Made by a program: the position numbers and the translations under genes. The notes beneath the pieces were generated by a model. That model saw only the letters and a program-made list of their open reading frames with translations, was not told the DNA's origin and did not search any database. 64,000 nucleotides of DNA from Pseudomonas poae (GTDB lineage Bacteria > Pseudomonadota > Gammaproteobacteria > Pseudomonadales > Pseudomonadaceae), in contig CP034537.1 in assembly GCA_004000515.1 (NCBI GenBank), positions 6,338,001-6,402,000 of the forward strand. The letters are read 5' to 3'. Shown in pieces: positions 26,275 through 36,841 of this stretch (its first letter is position 1; each line of letters starts with the position of its first letter).

Positions 26275-27211
26275 CCAGCGCCTGGTGGACCAGGCCATCC
26301 AGTGGATGATCAAGCTGCGCTTCAATGTAGCCGACGACGCCAGCACCGCCGCGTTTGAACGCTGGTTGCAGGCCAGCGCCGAACACCAGCAGGTGTGGCA
26401 GCGGGTGGCGACGATGAATGACGATTTCAATCACTTGCCGGCGCAGGTCGGGTGCCACACCCTCAACGGCGCGCGGCAACGCATCAGTCGTCGGGAGAGT
26501 TTGAAGCTGCTGGGGGTGTTTGCGGGTGCCGCAGGGCTGGCCTGGCTGGGCCGCGACTACACGCCCCTGCCCGCCCTGATGGCCGACTACCGCACCGTTA
26601 CCGGCGAACGACGCTGGGTGGCATTAAACGACGGCAGCAAGATCCAGCTCAACAGCGCCAGCGCCATCGACACCGCATTCAGTAGCGAGCGGCGCCTGGT
26701 GCACCTGCTTCAAGGCGAGATACTGGTGAATACCGGCGCCGACAGCCGTCCCTTCTGGGTGCAAACCCGCGACGGCTACCTGCGCACCCTCGGCACGCGC
26801 CTTCTGGTACGCGAAGAAGCCCAAGGCACGCTGCTGGCGGTGCAGCAAGGCACCGCGGCGTTGTTTGCCGACCGTCACGACGCCAACGCCCGCCAAGTGA
26901 TCAGGCCCGGTGAGTCGGTACTGTTCGAGCGCGGCAGCATTCGCCCGGCCCTCGCCAACGGCCTTGACCCCTGGGCCTGGAGCGACGGCGTGATCAGTGC
27001 CCACAACATGCGCCTGGACGATTTCCTGGCCGAACTGGGCCGCTACCGCAACGGCCTGCTGCGCTGTAGCGAAGCGGTGGCCGGCCTGCGAGTCTCAGGC
27101 ACGTATCAGTTGGACGATACCGACCAGGTCCTCGGCCTCGTGGCGCAATCACTCAACGTCGACGTCACTTACCGCAGCCGCTATTGGGTCACCGTCAGCC
27201 CGCGCGTTTAA
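26261..27211 (+). CDS. FecR-like transmembrane sigma regulator (module 2)
   Basis: About 316 residues. The DUF4880 region (LVDQAIQWMIKLRFNV) is followed by a single membrane segment introduced by a twin-arginine motif, RISRRESLKLLGVFAGAAGL. The periplasmic FecR domain includes YRTVTGERRWVALNDGS and RTLGTRLLV, with the Gly-Thr that is cleaved in FoxR-type proteins. The C terminus folds into an STN-like end (RVSGTYQLDDTDQVLGLVAQ). It overlaps the sigma gene by 14 bases and precedes the receptor. Confidence 0.87.
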   Translation: MPNVDQRLVDQAIQWMIKLRFNVADDASTAAFERWLQASAEHQQVWQRVATMNDDFNHLPAQVGCHTLNGARQRISRRESLKLLGVFAGAAGLAWLGRDYTPLPALMADYRTVTGERRWVALNDGSKIQLNSASAIDTAFSSERRLVHLLQGEILVNTGADSRPFWVQTRDGYLRTLGTRLLVREEAQGTLLAVQQGTAALFADRHDANARQVIRPGESVLFERGSIRPALANGLDPWAWSDGVISAHNMRLDDFLAELGRYRNGLLRCSEAVAGLRVSGTYQLDDTDQVLGLVAQSLNVDVTYRSRYWVTVSPRV

Positions 27212-27317
27212 TCAATCGAAAATAAATGAGGTGAATTCTCATTGCCGCTCGACCTGTAAGGAAAGGCCGATCAACAGGCCGGTTCTGTTCACTTCCTTCA
27301 GGAGCACCCCGCGGTCA

Positions 27318-29802
27318 TGCAAGCGTTTCCCTCCCAACGTTCCCCCCCTCAAGCGCGCGGTGCAGGCCGCCCTGCTCGGCGCCTGCCTGAGCGGCGGCGC
27401 AGTGCCATTGGCCGTAATGGCCGACACAGCCGCCAGTGACACCCAGGCCCGCAGTTGGACCATCGCACCCGGCTCCTTGGCCAACGCGCTGGACCAGTTC
27501 GCCCGCCAGGCCGGCGTCAGCCTGTCGTATGACGCCAACAGCGTGGCTGGCAAAACCAGCCCAGGCCTGAGCGGCAACTTCGACCGCCAGCAGGCCCTCG
27601 GCGAGTTGTTGCGCGGCCAGGGCCTGCAAGCCCAGCGCCAAGGCGACAGCACCTGGCTGTTGCTGCCACAAGTAGCCGATACCGGGGCACTGAACCTGGG
27701 CGCCACCACGATCACCGGCGACCGCTTGGGGGCCACCACCGAGGGCACCGGGTCCTACACCACCGGCGCGGTAACCATCGGCAAAGGCGAACACAGCCTG
27801 CGGGAAACCCCGCAGTCGGTCAGCGTGATGACCCGTCAATTGATGGACGACCAGAACCTCACCACCATCGATGACGTGATGGAACGTACGCCCGGCATCA
27901 CCAGCTACGAGTCGCCCATGGGCGGCAAGTATTTCTATTCCCGTGGTTTCAAGATGCTCGGCCAGTACCAGTACGACGGCGTACCGCTGGACATGGGCAA
28001 GGACTACGCCCAAGCCGACAGTTTCAGCGCCAACATGGCAATTTATGACCGGGTGGAAGTGCTCAAGGGGGCGGCCGGCATGCTCAAAGGCGCCGGCACC
28101 GCCAGCGGCGCGGTGAACTTTGTGCGCAAGCGGCCCCAGGCCAAGCCCACCACCAGCCTGTCGTTGTCGGCCGGCACCTGGGACAACTACCGCGCCGACC
28201 TCGACACCGGCGGCCCTCTGAATGACAGTGGCACCGTGCGCGGTCGTGCCGCGATCAGCCAGCAGGATCGCGGCTCGTACATGGACATTGCCAAGCGCAA
28301 GGACCAGGCGTTCTATGGCGCCCTAGACTTCGACCTGAGCCCGGACACCACCCTGGGCGTTGGCGCCAGCTACGAAGATGTCGACGCCACCCCATGCTGG
28401 GGCGGCCTGCCGCGCTACGCCGACGGCAAAAGCGCCCACCTCAGCCGCTCGACGTGCCTGGGCCAGGCGTGGAACGACTGGCAAAGCCGACGCACCACGT
28501 TTTTGTCGACCTCACCCAGCAGCTCAACGAGGACTGGAAACTCAAGGTCGCCGCCGTGCACAGCCGCAACCTGCAAGACACCAAGTACGCCGCCAGCGAA
28601 GGCACCATCAACTACGGCGACCCAGCGCCAACGGCCCTCTCCTATGCTGCGTTGATGGACTACGACCACCGCGACTATGGCCTCGATGCCTACCTGGACG
28701 GCAAGTTCGAAGCCTTCGGCCTGCAGCACGAATTGATCCTAGGCGCCAACGGCAGCCGTGGCACCCAGGACGACGTGTATGCGATCCAGAACCTGCCCAC
28801 GCGCCAGGGCATCTACACCCCAACCACCATATGCCGGAGCCGGCCGACAACACCTTCTGGCCGAACATGTACCGCGGCAGCACGATCAAGGAAACCGCCA
28901 CTCAATACGGCACCTACGCCACGCTGCGCCTGCGCCTGGCCGAACCGCTGATGTTCATTGTGGGCAGCCGCGTGAGCTGGTACGAAAACCGTCGCCAGTC
29001 CTACAGCCTGGGCTGGGGCGAATGGTCGTTGCAGGACGCGCGCTCGAAGGAAACCGGTGAAGTCACACCGTTCGCCGCACTGATCTACGACCTCAACGAG
29101 CACCTGTCGGTGTACGCCAGCTACGCGGATATCTTCCAGCCGCAAAGCGCCTACGCCACCGCCGACGGTGCGCCGCTCAAGCCGAAAGTCGGTGACAACT
29201 ACGAGTTGGGCATCAAGGGCGATTGGTTCGACGGGCGCCTGAACAGCTCCCTGGCACTGTTCCGCGCCCTCGAGAAAAACGGTGCCGAAACCGACTTCAC
29301 CCGCCTCTGTTCCACCTCCGCCGATGGCTTTTGCTACACCGACACCGGCAAGGTGCGGGCCCAAGGCGTGGAGGCCGAAGTCAGCGGCGAACTGCTCGAA
29401 CGCCTGCAGGTGTTCGGCGGCTACACCTATACCCAGACAAAAGCCCTGAAGACCATCGACAGCAAGATCGAAGGCGGCTCCTCCAACACCTACGTGCCTC
29501 GGCACATGCTGCGGCTATGGGGTGACTACCAGCTCGACGGAGCCCTGTCGAAATGGAGCGTAGGCACCGGCGTCAATGCCCAAAGCAGTAACTACCGCAT
29601 GCAGACCATCAAGCTGGAACAGCCCGGCTACGCGGTGTGGAGCGCTCGCCTGGCCTATCGCCTGGATGACACCTGGACCGTAGCGCTCAATGGCAACAAT
29701 TTGTTCGATAAAAGCTATTACAACACCGTCGGAACAGCATCCTGGGGCAACTTCTACGGTGAGCCGCGCAATTTCACGGTTAGTTTGAAAGGCAACTTCT
29801 GA
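27318..29802 (+). CDS. TonB-dependent siderophore receptor with STN domain (module 2; frameshifted)
   Basis: About 825 residues when frames are joined at the C7 run near 27342, at 28501-28505 (five T, six expected) and near 28830. It has a signal peptide (AALLGACLSGGAVPLAVMA) and an STN domain (WTIAPGSLANALDQFARQAG). The plug carries SLRETPQSVSVMTRQLMDDQ and YDRVEVLKGAAGMLKGAGTA. The barrel ends in SLKGNF. The plug resembles FoxA/FhuE/FpvA-type hydroxamate or pyoverdine receptors. The leader frame is ambiguous: ATG 27318 needs one fewer or two more C in the homopolymer. Expression should follow from the adjacent sigma and FecR proteins. Confidence 0.85.
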
Positions 29803-29817
29803 TTCTACGAAAGCCCC

Positions 29818-29849
29818 GGTGGCAGGGCACTAAGTGCGCCTTGCCACCT
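29818..29849 (+). terminator. Probable terminator hairpin after module 2 receptor
   Basis: GGTGGCA and TGCCACC pair around a bulged GGGCA/TGCGCC inner stem, starting 16 bases after the receptor stop. Only a short, broken T-rich stretch follows, so efficiency is uncertain. Confidence 0.55.
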
Positions 29850-30219
29850 TCTTGTCGCCCTCTTTCCTACCTCTTGTGGAAAAAGGTTTTTTCTTTATGC
29901 AGGAAAAATCTCACATTTGTTCCTACACTCCAAAACACACCCCATAACCGAGTGTCCGGACAAGGAATGTCAATAAAATGCCGAAAAAAAGACTGATTAA
30001 CCTGTCTAGCATGCCGCCTCCGCACCATCGTCAATTCGTTGACAAAGCACATTAAGGGGACACTCCTTTATTCACTACCCCCGCAAATTCCCTTGGGTTA
30101 GATAGGTAATTGCGTATTACCCAGAGCAGCCGTAGTTCGACTTTCCCCTATAAAGCAGCCTACCGCCTTATAGAGGAAACAACCGAGCAGTGAGTCTGGA
30201 GTGCAATGAGGGATGTTTT
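29850..30219 (+). promoter_or_regulatory. psl operon promoter and leader region
   Basis: About 370 bases without a credible gene. The left part is A/T-rich. A CTATAAAG element at 30148-30155 could be a -10 of an RpoD or RpoS promoter, giving a leader of roughly 60 bases; no good -35 is seen. The leader contains an imperfect inverted repeat (CCTATAA at 30147 against TTATAGAGG at about 30169) and GGA triplets in GAGGAA, TGGAG and GAGGGAT, the last being the pslA ribosome binding site. Such GGA sites suit RsmA/RsmE control, known for psl in P. aeruginosa; that is inference here. Confidence 0.45.
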
Positions 30220-31658
30220 ATGCGAGAGAAGTCGTCCGTCGATAGCTTGTTTTTAACGCGTGCCGGTTTTGTTGAGTTTTTTGTTGTCTTCGTCAAATTC
30301 ATTCATGGCCTGAGTGCCATTCTGCCCCCGTTGGTCCTGGTGTTTTTCATCGACCCGATGGAGCCCGCGCTGCGCCCTCACTTCCTTGGGCTGCTGCTGT
30401 TTTTCGCGGTCCTGACCATCATTCTGTTCCAGGCGCTGGGCATTTACTCGGAAGAACTGTTCAGCAATCGCCTGCGCCTGAAAACCAAGGTCAAGGCCTG
30501 GTCGGCGGCGTTTTGCATCCTGCTGTTCATGTACCAGATCCTGCAGATGTTCCCCCAACTGACCCCACGTAACCTGGCGGTGTGGTACGTCGTCAGCCTG
30601 GCGCTGTTTTGCGTGGAGCGCCTGGTGATGCTGCGCCTCTATCGCAACCTGATGCGCAAGGGCAAATACCTGCAACGCACGGTCATCCTGGGCTTTACCG
30701 ACACTGCCGTGCATGTTGCCGATCACCTGCAGCGCAACGGTGACATTCGCTCCGGCCTGATCGGTTTTATCGACGACCGCACCGAACGCATCCCCAAGGA
30801 GCTGAGCAACCTGCCCTTGCTCGGCAACTCCCGTGACCTGGAAAAACTGATCCGCGCCGAACAGGTCAACCAAGTGATGATCTGCCTGCCCTGGGCCGCC
30901 GAGCAGCGTATTCACGGGTTGGTCAATCGCCTGCGGCAGATGTCGGTGAATGTGATGCTGGTGCCCGACATGGCGGCCCTGCGCTACGGCCACAGCAAGA
31001 TCACCGATGTGGGCGGCATCCTGATGTTCAACACCTCGCAACTGCCACTGCGCGGATGGTCGCCGGTGATCAAGCGCCTGGAGGATTTGTTGCTGGCCAG
31101 CCTGGCGTTGGTGGCGTTGTCGCCGGTGATGCTGGCAACGGCCCTTGCGATCAAGCTCGACTCAAGGGCCCGGTGCTGTTTCGCCAGAACCGCTATGGCT
31201 ACAACGACAACGAAATCCGCGTGTTCAAGTTCCGCTCGATGTTTACCGACCAGAGCGACTTCACCGCCGAACGCCAGACCACCCGCCAGGACCCGCGCAT
31301 CACGCGTGTAGGCCGCATCATCCGCAAGACCAGCATTGACGAACTGCCGCAGCTGTTCAACGTGCTGCTGGGCAATATGTCGATGGTCGGGCCACGTCCC
31401 CACGCTACGGCAACCAAGGCCGCAGGCATTCCTTTCGAGGTGGCGGTGAGCGAATACAGCTCGCGGCACCGGGTAAAACCAGGCATCACCGGCTGGGCGC
31501 AAATCAACGGGTACCGGGGCGAGACCGACACCCTCTACAAGATCCAGAAACGTGTCGAGTACGACCTGGAGTACATCTCCAAGTGGTCGGTGTGGTTTGA
31601 CTTGTACATCGTCTTCATGACGGTTCCGGCCGTCCTGTCCACCAAGGAGGTCTATTGA
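30220..31658 (+). CDS. pslA: PslA, polyprenyl-phosphate sugar-1-phosphate transferase (one frameshift)
   Basis: Starts exopolysaccharide repeat synthesis by loading a hexose-1-phosphate onto undecaprenyl phosphate. About 479 residues, the length of P. aeruginosa PslA. Four N-terminal membrane helices are followed by a nucleotide-binding-like central domain ([18 protein letters not shown]) and the C-terminal transferase domain ([40 protein letters not shown] and MVGPRPH). The frame breaks at CAAGGG near 31157, where CAAAGGG is expected (LDSKGPVLF). ATG 30220 follows GAGGG at good spacing; a GTG at 30190 is less likely. First gene of pslA-L. Confidence 0.93.
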
Positions 31659-33116
31659 TGAATACCCTCAACGGATTGATACCCTGCATCATTTCCGGTG
31701 GCTCGGGCACGCGGCTGTGGCCGGTGTCCCGGCAGAATATGCCCAAGCCGTTCATGCGCATGCGTGACGGCCAGAGCCTGCTGCAGAAGACCTTCCAGCG
31801 CGCCGCCAAACTGCCCGGCGTGGAAAGCGTGCTCACGGTGACCAACCGCGACCTGTTGTTCCGCACCCTGGATGACTACCGGGGGGTGAACAAGGCCCAC
31901 CTGCCCCTGGACCTGCTGCTGGAGCCGTTCGGGCGCAACACGGCAGCCGCGATTGCCGTGGCGGCGCTGCATGTGCAGGAGCATTTTGGTGATCAGGCGC
32001 AGTTGCTGGTGATGCCGGCCGACCATTTGATCCTTAACGAAGTGGCGTTCGCCGAGGCTGTCACCCAGGCCCGCGACCTGGCCGAAGCCGGTTACCTGGT
32101 GACGTTTGGCATCCAGCCCGACCACCCGGAAACCGGCTTTGGCTACATCGAACAAGGCGAGGCCCTGGACACCGGTTATCGCGTCAAGCGTTTCGTCGAA
32201 AAGCCCGACCTGGCCACCGCACAAGGTTACCTCGACGGCGGCAAGCACCTGTGGAACGCCGGCATGTTCTGCTTCAAGGCCAGCACCCTGGTGGACGAAC
32301 TCGCCGCCCACGCGCCGGATGTACTCACCGCAGCCACCGCCGCGCTGCAACACAGCCAAAGCCTGCAAAACAAAACCTCGCGCCAGCGTGAACTGGACGC
32401 GGACGCCTTCGGCAGTGCGCCGGATATTTCCATCGACGTGGCACTGATGGAGCAGTCCAAAAAAGTCGCCGTGGTGCCCTGTGACATCGGCTGGAGCGAT
32501 ATCGGTTCATGGGAAGCCCTGCGCCAGCTCACCCCAGCGACGCCCATGGCAACCAGGTCAACGGCGAAGCGATCTTGCACGACGTGCACAACTGCTACAT
32601 CGACTCACCCAAGCGCGTCCTCGGCGCCGTCGGCGTGCGTGACCTGATCATTGTCGACACTCCCGATGCGCTGCTGATCGCCGACGCCAACCGCAGCCAG
32701 GATGTGCGCTACATCGTTGCCGAGCTCAAGCGCCAGAACCATCCGGCGTACAGCCTGCACCGCACCGTCACCCGGCCGTGGGGCACCTACACGGTGCTGG
32801 AGGAAAGCAGCCGCTTCAAGATCAAGCGCATCGTGGTCAAGCCCCAGGCATCGTTGTCGTTGCAGATGCACCACCACCGCAGCGAACACTGGGTGGTGGT
32901 CAGCGGTGCGGCGCAGATCACCAATGGCGAGCGCGAATTCTGATCAACGCCAACGAGTCCACCTACATTCCCGCCGGGCACAAACACCGGCTGACCAACC
33001 CCGGCATCATCGACCTGGTGATGATCGAAGTGCAGAGCGGCGAATACCTGGGCGAAGACGACATTGTGCGCTTCGATGACATCTACGGCCGTGCGCCCGC
33101 CGACGTGAAAAAATGA
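31658..33116 (+). CDS. pslB: PslB, mannose-1-phosphate guanylyltransferase / phosphomannose isomerase (frameshifted)
   Basis: Bifunctional enzyme supplying GDP-mannose. The N-terminal pyrophosphorylase has [20 protein letters not shown] and VEKP; the C-terminal type II isomerase has the metal motif [15 protein letters not shown]. Two breaks occur: near 32540 (before [17 protein letters not shown]) and at 32939, where TTCTG should be TTCCTG ([20 protein letters not shown]). Repaired length is about 486 residues, as in P. aeruginosa. ATG 31658 overlaps the pslA stop and follows AAGGAGG. Confidence 0.92.
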
Positions 33117-33117
33117 C

Positions 33118-34029
33118 ATGCGTACCTCACTGATCATCCCGACCCGTAACGCCTCCAGCCACCTGGCCCGCCTGCTGCCGGCGCTGAAAATGCAAACCCT
33201 GCAACCTGACGAGATGCTGGTGGTGGACAGCGCCTCCAGCGATGACACCGTGGCGCGCTTTCGCGAGTTTGGGGCACGGGTCGAGGTGATTGATGCGCGT
33301 GACTTCAACCACGGTGGCACCCGGCGCTGGGCCAGTGAACAGGTGGGCGGCGATGCGTTGATCGTGATGACCCAGGACGCCATCCCCGCCACTCCCGAAA
33401 CCTTCGCCAATCTGCTGGATGAACTGCAGCAGGACCCACTCAACGGCGTGGCTTACGGCCGCCAATTGCCCCACCCCGACGCGGGTGTACTGGGCGCGCA
33501 GTCACGGCACTTCAACTACCCGGAGCACAGCCGCAGCAAAAGCCTGGCTGACGCGCCGGAATTGGGGATCAAGACCTGTTTCAGCTCGGACTCGTTTTCC
33601 GTGTACCGGCGCAGTGCGCTGGAGGCGGTGGGCGGTTTTCCCAAGGACGTGATCGGCAGCGAAGACGCATTCGTGGCCGCACGCATGCTGCTCGAAGGCT
33701 ACAAGGTGCGCTACGCCGCCACGGCGCTGGTGCACCACTCTCACGATTACAAACTCATGGATGAGTTTCACCGCTACTTCGACATTGGCGTGTTCTACGG
33801 TCGCGAACCGTGGATCAAGCAAGCCTTTGGCGACGCAGGCGGCGAAGGCAAGCGCTATGTGCTGGCCGAACTCGCCGCCTTGCGCAAGGCCGGTGCCTTG
33901 CACCGCGTCCCCGAGGTACTGGTGCGCAGCGCGTTCAAATTGCTCGGCTACCGGCTGGGCCATCTGGAGCGGCGCCTGCCCCTCGCGATCAAGCGACGCA
34001 TCAGCATGTTTCCCGGTTATTGGAGGTGA
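33118..34029 (+). CDS. pslC: PslC, GT2-family glycosyltransferase
   Basis: 303 residues, intact frame. The GT-A fold starts SLIIPTRNASSHLARLLPAL; VDSASSDDTVARFREFG is the nucleotide-binding DxD-like block and VIGSEDAFVAARMLLEG holds the catalytic ED. The length equals P. aeruginosa PslC. No membrane segment is evident, so it acts on the cytoplasmic face, adding a sugar to the lipid-linked repeat. It starts one base after the pslB stop. Confidence 0.9.
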   Translation: MRTSLIIPTRNASSHLARLLPALKMQTLQPDEMLVVDSASSDDTVARFREFGARVEVIDARDFNHGGTRRWASEQVGGDALIVMTQDAIPATPETFANLLDELQQDPLNGVAYGRQLPHPDAGVLGAQSRHFNYPEHSRSKSLADAPELGIKTCFSSDSFSVYRRSALEAVGGFPKDVIGSEDAFVAARMLLEGYKVRYAATALVHHSHDYKLMDEFHRYFDIGVFYGREPWIKQAFGDAGGEGKRYVLAELAALRKAGALHRVPEVLVRSAFKLLGYRLGHLERRLPLAIKRRISMFPGYWR

Positions 34030-34034
34030 GTCGC

Positions 34035-34835
34035 ATGACCTACAGGAAGTCCCCCTTGATGAAACGAACCGTGCTCGTCCTGGCCATGCTGGCCCTGGCC
34101 GCCTGCAATACACCGGCGCGCATCGTGCCGCCGGACAGCCAGACCATCGAAGACGGCAAGCGCGCCCTCGACCAGTTGGCCCAACTGCCGCCGGTGGTGG
34201 AGCGCATCCGCATCGGCGACCAGTTGCGTATCGTGCGCGATGCCGGCGAGATGCCGACGCTGTCGGCGTTCAACGTCAGCACCATCTACGAGCTGACGCT
34301 GTACACGGTGCAGAACGACGGCAAGATCAACTACCCGTTCCTGGGGCCCATCCAGGTGGCGCGACGCACGCCCGCCGAGGTGGCCGCCGAGCTGACCAAA
34401 AGCCTGGCGTCGGTGTACCGCGAACCACGGGTGACAGTGAACATCAACCAGGCGCCGAGCAACTCGGTGATCGTCGGTGGCGCAGTGAACAACCCGACGG
34501 CGGTGCAGATCCCTACGGCCAACACGCTGGAGCAGGCGATTGTCGGTGCGGGCGGGGTCAACCCGTCGGGCGACGCCAGCATGGTTGCGCTGTTGCGCGA
34601 AGACGCCCAAGGCGCCTACCACGCCTACTTCCTGGATTTCAGCCAGTACCTCAAGACCGGTCCCAACGGGCGCAAACAAGTGCCGCTGCAACGCGGTGAC
34701 GTGGTGTTCGTGCCCAAGTCCAACGTCGGCGAACGCATCCAGGGCGTGGACACCTACTTGAACCAACTGATCCCTTTCACCAAGTCCATTGGGGTTGGCT
34801 ACAACTACACCCGAACCAGCGGCGGCAATAACTAA
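34035..34835 (+). CDS. pslD: PslD, polysaccharide export outer-membrane lipoprotein (Wza-like)
   Basis: About 266 residues. The N terminus has a lipobox (LAMLALAAC) reached from either ATG 34035 or ATG 34059. The polysaccharide biosynthesis/export domain (ERIRIGDQLRIVRDAGEMP) is followed by SLBB-like segments (NSVIVGGAVNNPTAVQIPTA and QVPLQRGDVVFVPKSNVGER). It forms the periplasmic/outer-membrane export part working with PslE. The frame is intact and it begins 5 bases after the pslC stop. Confidence 0.9.
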   Translation: MTYRKSPLMKRTVLVLAMLALAACNTPARIVPPDSQTIEDGKRALDQLAQLPPVVERIRIGDQLRIVRDAGEMPTLSAFNVSTIYELTLYTVQNDGKINYPFLGPIQVARRTPAEVAAELTKSLASVYREPRVTVNINQAPSNSVIVGGAVNNPTAVQIPTANTLEQAIVGAGGVNPSGDASMVALLREDAQGAYHAYFLDFSQYLKTGPNGRKQVPLQRGDVVFVPKSNVGERIQGVDTYLNQLIPFTKSIGVGYNYTRTSGGNN

Positions 34836-34849
34836 AGGAGCGACATCCC

Positions 34850-36841
34850 ATGATCGAGATCCGTTCTTTTCGTGATCTTCTGCGCTTGTTCTTCATCTTC
34901 CGGCGTGAGTTCAAACTGGCGGCGATCGCGGCGCTGGTGATCATTCTGCTGGGGGCTTTTTTGCTGCCGGCCAAGTACGAATCCACTGCGCGCCTGCTGG
35001 TGAAGCCGGGCCGTGATTCGACCTTGCCCATCGAGATCAGCAACCGCCAGGCGCTGGTGATGCCCAGCACCCAGCGTGACCCGATTGTCGATGAGGAACG
35101 CCTGCTGACCGGGCGCCCGATTGTGCGCACGGTGGCCGAGCACTACCTGGAAGTCATCGAGAATGCGCCACCGCCAGAAGGGTTCTGGAAGCGCACCAAG
35201 CACTACGTCAAGGAAGGTATTGGCGCGGTGTTCGGCGGCGTTCGCGTGGTACTTGAATCCATCGGCATCGTGGAAAAAACCACGCCGGTCGAACGCCTGG
35301 CCGCCAGCCTGGAGAAGAGCTTTGAAGTGAGCCACGCCGCCGGCTCCACGGTAATGGACATCAGCTTCACCTGGGGCGACCCGGAGATTGCCCAGGCCGT
35401 GGTCAAGGATTGGGTCGAAACCTATATCAATGAACGCACCCAGGCCCTGGGGCGCAAGAGCTTGTATGCCTTCTATGAAGGCCAGGTGAGTACCAGCGCC
35501 ACCGAGATCAAGGGCTACAAGGAACAGATCCTTACGCACCTCAATGAAATCGGCGCGGCGAGCATCACCGACCGCCTGGAAGATTTGTCCGAACGCATCA
35601 ACGTGCTGCGTGGCGAGACGTTCAACACCACGCGGTTGATCGCCTCTTCCGACAGTGCCATCGCCAGCACCCGCGAGCAGCTCAAGACCCAGCCCAAGGA
35701 AGTGACCACGGTGCGCCAGATCGCACTGAACCCGCAGCAACAGGACTTGCGTCGCCTGCTTAACCAGAAGTTTTTGGAAAAGGCCGACATGATGCGCACC
35801 TACACGGACAACGCGCCGCCGGTCAAAGCCCTGGATGCGTCGATCCGCGCAATGCAGGCCCAGGTCGCCAGCGAAAGCAACACCGTGCAGGCCTCGGAAA
35901 ACCGTGCGCCGAACACCCTGGAGATCCACTTGCAGCGAGTGCTGCTGGATGAAACCAGCAACAACCAGGCACTGCGTACCCAGCTGGTACAGCAGCAAAA
36001 ACAACTGGTGAACCTGGAAACCCAACGCAAGCAAGCCCTCGAGATCGAGCCGGAATTGACGCGCCTTTCCCGCGAGCTGGGCGCCGCCGAGCGCAACTAC
36101 GCGCTGTATGTGGACAACCTGGAAAAATCGCGTATCGACCGCGAGTTGGATAACAGCCAGATCAGCAACATCGCGGTGATCGAAGAAGCCACCCTGAACC
36201 CAGGCCGCATCTTCCCGAAAACCCTGGTGATGCTGCTGTTGGCGATACCGTTTGCCATCGTCGTCGGCCTGCTGGTGATCTACCTGTGCTACCTGATGGA
36301 TCAGCGCATCCACGACGGCGGCCTGGTGGAGCGCAAGTTCGGCCTGCGCTTGTGGACCACCCTGCCGGAGCTGGACACCACCACCGCACAGAGTACCAAC
36401 GCGTTCAACGCAAGCATTTACCGGCTTTACAGCCTGCTCAAGCCCGACCGCATCGCCGAACAGGGCCTGACCCTCGGGCTGACCTCGGCACGCCACGGCG
36501 AAGGCGTGACCTTTGTGGTGGAGCAGTTGCGCCAACTGCTGCTGGAGAACGGCGTGAATGTGCGGGTCGGTGGCCTGGCCCCGGCCGAGCCCGGCGAAGT
36601 GGTGCTGCTGGACGCGTCGGCCTTGCTGGCCAACCGTGAGGCATTTGTCACCTTGCGTCGTGCCGACCTGATCGCCCTGGTGGTGGAAGCGCACAAGAGC
36701 ACCGTGCCGGTGGTGGAACATGCGCTGTCGATCCTCAACACCGCGTTCGGCAAGGTGGACGGCATCATCATCAACCGGCGCAAGCTGGAAGTGCCGAGCA
36801 AAGTGCTGGAAACCATCAACAAGTACCGGGGAGCGTTCTGA
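34850..36841 (+). CDS. pslE: PslE, Wzz/Wzc-type chain-length and export protein
   Basis: 663 residues, intact. An N-terminal membrane helix (AAIAALVIILLGAFLLPA) begins the Wzz domain (YESTARLLVKPG). A long periplasmic alpha-helical coiled-coil region spans roughly residues 190-440, and a second membrane helix (LVMLLLAIPFAIVVGLLVIY) lies near residue 460. The cytoplasmic C-terminal part resembles a degenerate BY-kinase (GLTSARHGEGVTFVVEQL) without a proper Walker A lysine, so kinase activity is doubtful. Same length as P. aeruginosa PslE. RBS AAAGGAG precedes the ATG. Confidence 0.9.
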   Translation: MIEIRSFRDLLRLFFIFRREFKLAAIAALVIILLGAFLLPAKYESTARLLVKPGRDSTLPIEISNRQALVMPSTQRDPIVDEERLLTGRPIVRTVAEHYLEVIENAPPPEGFWKRTKHYVKEGIGAVFGGVRVVLESIGIVEKTTPVERLAASLEKSFEVSHAAGSTVMDISFTWGDPEIAQAVVKDWVETYINERTQALGRKSLYAFYEGQVSTSATEIKGYKEQILTHLNEIGAASITDRLEDLSERINVLRGETFNTTRLIASSDSAIASTREQLKTQPKEVTTVRQIALNPQQQDLRRLLNQKFLEKADMMRTYTDNAPPVKALDASIRAMQAQVASESNTVQASENRAPNTLEIHLQRVLLDETSNNQALRTQLVQQQKQLVNLETQRKQALEIEPELTRLSRELGAAERNYALYVDNLEKSRIDRELDNSQISNIAVIEEATLNPGRIFPKTLVMLLLAIPFAIVVGLLVIYLCYLMDQRIHDGGLVERKFGLRLWTTLPELDTTTAQSTNAFNASIYRLYSLLKPDRIAEQGLTLGLTSARHGEGVTFVVEQLRQLLLENGVNVRVGGLAPAEPGEVVLLDASALLANREAFVTLRRADLIALVVEAHKSTVPVVEHALSILNTAFGKVDGIIINRRKLEVPSKVLETINKYRGAF

